NCBI RefSeq assembly: GCF_000701705.1
Contig: NZ_JNJP01000112.1
Location: forward strand, 1 to 8,653
Source of the DNA: Bilophila wadsworthia ATCC 49260
Lineage (GTDB): Bacteria; Desulfobacterota; Desulfovibrionia; Desulfovibrionales; Desulfovibrionaceae
Length of the DNA: 8,653 nt
Direction of reading: 5' to 3'
The notes under the pieces were generated by a model. That model ran no database searches and was not told where the DNA came from. It saw nothing but the letters and a program-made list of their open reading frames with translations. Below, one piece after another: positions 5,385 to 8,653 of this stretch. The position numbers and the translations under genes are program-made. The first letter of the stretch is position 1, and the number at the start of each line of letters is the position of its first letter.

Positions 5385-8300
5385 ATGAACGTACGTGAGG
5401 AAAATGCCGCCAGAGCCCTGATCCAGGGCTTCCTGAAAGATTCCGTCCCTGAATACATCAAGGATACGGGACAGGAAATACTGAACAGCGGCGGCGTCCA
5501 CAAGCTGACCATCCGCAAGGAAGGCGACACTTGGGACGTGGAAGGCATCGTCCAGGGCGAAGACTTCCAGAACTATTCGCCCCACCTGATGCTGAATCCG
5601 GGAGACTCCCAGATTTCGTATAACTGCAACTGCCATGAAGCGTTCATGGGCGTTTGCCGTCACGTGGCCGCCACCGCCTTGAAGATGTTTGCGGATCTCG
5701 ACAAGGACTATGGCGCGCCCGAGGAACCGCAGCGCCTCAACACCGAATGGCGCCAGAGCTTCCGCAGTTTCTTCTCCAGCTCGCTGGAGCCGGAAACCGG
5801 ACGCCACTACTTCATCTTCCGGTTTTATCCCGAACCGGGCCGCCTCATCGTGGCGCTTTTCCGGGCACGGCAGAACAAGACCGGCCTGTCCTCCGTCCAT
5901 CAGGAAACGTCGCTGGAGCAGATCCTGCGCAATCCCGAGTGGTGCGACCAGTCTCCCCAGCTCTTGCAGGTCGCCCGCCAGATCGGCCACTACCTCGACT
6001 ACTACGGGCACCGGATCGAAATTCCGGAAGGCCTCGTTTCGTGGTTCTTCTGGGCCATCCGCCGCGAATACTACATGTTCTGGAAGGACACGGACATCCC
6101 GTGCACCATCGTGAGCACGCCGCTCACCGTGAAGCTCCGCCCCGGCCTTGACGAGGACGGGCTGCGCTTCGACGTGCTGCTCCAACGCGGAGAAAAGAAA
6201 CCCTTCTCCATTTCGGAAGAGGACAGCGAAATCACCTTCCACGGACAGATGCCCCTGTGGGTGTGCTGGAACCAGAGCTTCTACCCGGTGCAGACCAGCC
6301 TTTCCCCCTCGCTGGTGAAACAGCTTGTCGCCGACCATCCGGTGGTCCCGCAGGACAATATTTCGGAATTCCTCGACCGGGTGTGGGCGCGCCTGCCCGC
6401 CTCCGAGCTCTACGAGCCCGACGAATTCCTCAAGATCATGGGCCCGATCTTCCAGCCCGCGACCTACGATCCCAAGCTGTTCCTCGACGAGGAAGGCAGC
6501 CTGCTTACGCTTGAAGTCCAGAACACCTATGAGACGGTTCACGGCGAATTCGTCCTCCCCGGCCCGAACCCGGACTTCCAGACGGGCAGCTACGTCTTTG
6601 AAGGGCATACATTCCTCGTGCGCCGCGATCAGACCGAAGAGGCCGCGCTCATGGCGCAGCTCGCGGAAATGCACTTCCAGCCCAGAAGCACCCGGCTGTG
6701 GTTCATGGAGCCGGAAGAGGCCATCGCCTTCCTGCTCGACTCCTACCCCACGCTGGTGGAAAACTGGCGCGTGTACGGCGAAAAGGCCCTCACCCGCTAC
6801 AAAGTGCGCATGTCGCAGCCGGTCATTTCCGCCAAGGTGGAGAGCAACGAAAAGGAAAAATGGTTCACCCTCGATATCGATGTGGAATACGACGGCCAGC
6901 ACCTGCCTCTGGAGCGCATCTGGAAGGCATGGGTACGCGGCCGCCGTTACGTGCAGCTCAAGGACGGCTCCTACACGAGCCTGCCCGAGTCGTGGCTGGA
7001 AAAGCTGGCCCACAAGCTGCAGGCCCTCGGTTTCGACCCCACCAAGCCGCCCAAGCGCCAGTTCAAGCAATTCGAAGCCCCCGTGCTCGACAACCTGCTC
7101 GACGATCTGCCCAATGCGGAGACCGACTCCTTCTGGAACTCGCTGCGTGAAAAGGTACGGAACTTCACCGAGGTGGAGCCCGTCAGCACGCCCAAGGGCC
7201 TGACCGCCACGCTCCGCAACTACCAGCTGCAGGGCGTTTCGTACCTGAACTTCCTCAGCGAATACGGGTTCGGCGGCATCCTCGCGGACGAAATGGGCCT
7301 CGGTAAGACCATCCAGACCCTGTCGTTCATCCAGCATATGGTCAACCACGGGCATGAAGGCCCGAACCTCATTGTGGTGCCCACGTCCGTGCTGCCCAAC
7401 TGGGAGCGCGAATCCGAAAAGTTCGTGCCCCACCTCAAGCGGCTGATCATCTACGGCACGCGCCGCGAAGGCATGTTCCGCAAGGTGGCGGATTCCGACA
7501 TCGTGGTGACGACCTACGCCCTGCTCCGCCGCGACCTTGAGGAGCTGGAAAAGCACTATTTCAACTCGATCATCCTTGACGAAGCGCAGAACATCAAGAA
7601 CCCGAACACCATCACGGCGCGCTCGGTGCGTTCCATCAAGGCCCGGATGCGGCTGTGCCTGTCCGGTACGCCCATCGAAAACAACCTGTTCGAACTGTGG
7701 TCGCTGTTCGAGTTCCTGATGCCCGGATTCCTCGGCTCGCAGCACGCGTTCCAGCGCGGCGTGGTCAAGCCCATCCGCGACGGGGACGGCGAAAGCCTCG
7801 AATACCTGCGTTCCCGCGTGAAGCCGTTCATCCTGCGGCGTACCAAGGCCGAAGTGGCCAAGGATCTGCCGCCGAAGATCGAGAGCGTGACATACTGCAA
7901 CATGACGGACGAACAGGCCGAACTCTACACGGCCCTGACCCGGAAGCTCCGCGATCAGGTGCTGGCCGACGTCGAAAGCAAGGGCATGGCCAAGAGCCAG
8001 ATGTCCATCCTCGACGCGCTGCTCAAGCTTCGCCAGATCTGTTGCCACCCGCGCCTGCTCAAGGTGGACATGCCCGGCTTCTCCACCGGGAGCCTGCCCT
8101 CCGGCAAGTTCGAGGCTTTCAAGGATATGATCTTCGACGTGGTGGAAGGCGGCCACAAAGTTCTGGTCTTCTCGCAGTTCGTGCAGATGCTGCAGATCAT
8201 CCGCGGCTGGCTCCAGCTGACGGACATCCCCTTCTGCTATCTGGATGGCACCAGCAAGGACCGCCTCGATCAGGTGGACCGCTTCAACAACAGCCCGGAA

Positions 8301-8606
8301 ATCCCGATCTTCCTCATCTCTTTGAAGGCGGGCGGCACGGGCATCAACCTGACCTCAGCGGACTACGTCATCCATTACGATCCGTGGTGGAACCCCGCCG
8401 TGGAAAGCCAGGCAACCGACCGTACCCACCGTATCGGCCAGACGCGTCAGGTGTTCTCCTACAAGCTGATCTGCCAGAATACCGTGGAAGAGAAGATCCT
8501 CAAGCTTCAGGAAATGAAGCGCGGCGTCGCCGAGGCCGTCATCCCCGGTCAGGACACGTGGAAGTCCCTCACCAAGGAAGACCTCGAAATGCTGTTTGAG
8601 GTTTAA
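5385..8606 (+). CDS. SNF2/Rad54-family helicase with N-terminal SWIM zinc finger
   Basis: An ATP-driven DNA translocase of the SNF2 superfamily 2 type, expected to move on double-stranded DNA and displace or remodel bound proteins. It is 1073 residues from the chosen start. An N-terminal SWIM zinc finger carries Cys81, Cys83, Cys91 and His93 (NCNCHEAFMGVCRHVAA). About 500 residues follow that match the general style of bacterial SNF2-associated regions. The C-terminal ATPase has every motif: DEMGLGKT (about 635-642, Walker A Lys641), VVPTSVLPNW (Ia), DEAQ (732-735), SGTPIENN (760-767), VLVFSQF (926-932), AGGTGINLTS (982-991) and QATDRTHRIGQ (1009-1019). It appears intact and active. ATG at 5385-5387 is chosen because AAGGA (5369-5373) lies 11 nt upstream; the earlier ATG at 5358 has its nearest such site 19 nt away. 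It stands alone and divergent, ending just before a palindromic terminator. No methylase, nuclease or phospholipase D partner is nearby in the window, so a link to defence is unsupported. The precise cellular role is unknown. Confidence 0.95.
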   Translation: MNVREENAARALIQGFLKDSVPEYIKDTGQEILNSGGVHKLTIRKEGDTWDVEGIVQGEDFQNYSPHLMLNPGDSQISYNCNCHEAFMGVCRHVAATALKMFADLDKDYGAPEEPQRLNTEWRQSFRSFFSSSLEPETGRHYFIFRFYPEPGRLIVALFRARQNKTGLSSVHQETSLEQILRNPEWCDQSPQLLQVARQIGHYLDYYGHRIEIPEGLVSWFFWAIRREYYMFWKDTDIPCTIVSTPLTVKLRPGLDEDGLRFDVLLQRGEKKPFSISEEDSEITFHGQMPLWVCWNQSFYPVQTSLSPSLVKQLVADHPVVPQDNISEFLDRVWARLPASELYEPDEFLKIMGPIFQPATYDPKLFLDEEGSLLTLEVQNTYETVHGEFVLPGPNPDFQTGSYVFEGHTFLVRRDQTEEAALMAQLAEMHFQPRSTRLWFMEPEEAIAFLLDSYPTLVENWRVYGEKALTRYKVRMSQPVISAKVESNEKEKWFTLDIDVEYDGQHLPLERIWKAWVRGRRYVQLKDGSYTSLPESWLEKLAHKLQALGFDPTKPPKRQFKQFEAPVLDNLLDDLPNAETDSFWNSLREKVRNFTEVEPVSTPKGLTATLRNYQLQGVSYLNFLSEYGFGGILADEMGLGKTIQTLSFIQHMVNHGHEGPNLIVVPTSVLPNWERESEKFVPHLKRLIIYGTRREGMFRKVADSDIVVTTYALLRRDLEELEKHYFNSIILDEAQNIKNPNTITARSVRSIKARMRLCLSGTPIENNLFELWSLFEFLMPGFLGSQHAFQRGVVKPIRDGDGESLEYLRSRVKPFILRRTKAEVAKDLPPKIESVTYCNMTDEQAELYTALTRKLRDQVLADVESKGMAKSQMSILDALLKLRQICCHPRLLKVDMPGFSTGSLPSGKFEAFKDMIFDVVEGGHKVLVFSQFVQMLQIIRGWLQLTDIPFCYLDGTSKDRLDQVDRFNNSPEIPIFLISLKAGGTGINLTSADYVIHYDPWWNPAVESQATDRTHRIGQTRQVFSYKLICQNTVEEKILKLQEMKRGVAEAVIPGQDTWKSLTKEDLEMLFEV

Positions 8607-8610
8607 AAAA

Positions 8611-8653
8611 GATTGGAGGGGGCGAGGGAAACTTTCTAAAGAAAGTTTCCCTT
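8611..8653 (+). terminator. Palindromic terminator after the helicase gene (cut by window end)
   Basis: AGGGAAACTTTCT (8625-8637) and AGAAAGTTTCCCT (8640-8652) form a perfect 13-bp stem with an AA loop, beginning 18 nt after the helicase stop. The lead-in GATTGGAGGGGGCGAG and the A-run at 8605-8610 resemble the lead-in of the palindrome at 551-606. The window ends at the base of the stem, so a downstream T-run cannot be checked. Confidence 0.65.

Noticed and set aside
5319..8156. 945-codon open frame on the minus strand opposite the helicase gene
   Set aside because: Its translation is low-complexity with many His, Arg, Gly and Val, typical of the antisense of a GC-rich gene. The plus strand carries an unmistakable SNF2 helicase over the same bases.

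Overview
The window looks like chromosomal DNA of a moderately GC-rich Gram-negative bacterium, most likely a sulfate reducer of the Desulfovibrio group. That guess rests on the style of the proteins, on a single long Rsh (ppGpp) enzyme with both activities, and on AAACTTTCT-centred palindromes at gene ends that I associate with Desulfovibrio-type genomes. It is an inference; there is no rRNA or other taxonomic marker in the window.

Layout. (1) Positions 1 to about 311: the left end of an IS200/IS605-family insertion sequence. It carries the first 71 codons of tnpA on the minus strand (cut by the window edge), a leader hairpin that buries the tnpA Shine-Dalgarno sequence, and a GC-rich subterminal hairpin. 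(2) Positions 312-609: a gene-free stretch with small hairpins, a 14-nt possible group II intron scrap, a strong 18-bp bidirectional terminator and a perfect 56-bp palindrome. (3) Positions 5070 down to 610, minus strand: three genes reading leftward, namely a family 5 periplasmic peptide-type substrate-binding protein, a bifunctional Rsh/SpoT-like (p)ppGpp synthetase/hydrolase, and a small DUF456 membrane protein. The first two are 69 nt apart. The last two are 3 nt apart, with the DUF456 ribosome-binding site inside the final rsh codons, so they are probably translationally coupled. (4) Positions 5071-5384: a divergent intergenic region holding the promoters. (5) Positions 5385-8606, plus strand: a SWIM zinc-finger SNF2/Rad54-like helicase, followed by a second copy of the palindromic terminator type, cut by the window end.

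How the genes relate. The minus-strand group pairs solute capture (peptides or a similar ligand) with the enzyme that sets ppGpp level, plus a membrane protein of unknown role. The grouping suggests co-expression rather than a proven pathway. The helicase is transcribed separately and acts on DNA or nucleoprotein. The genes are of known families. The less ordinary content is in the non-coding DNA: the long palindrome, its sibling at the other end of the window, and the IS leader structure. I found no convincing new multi-gene system.
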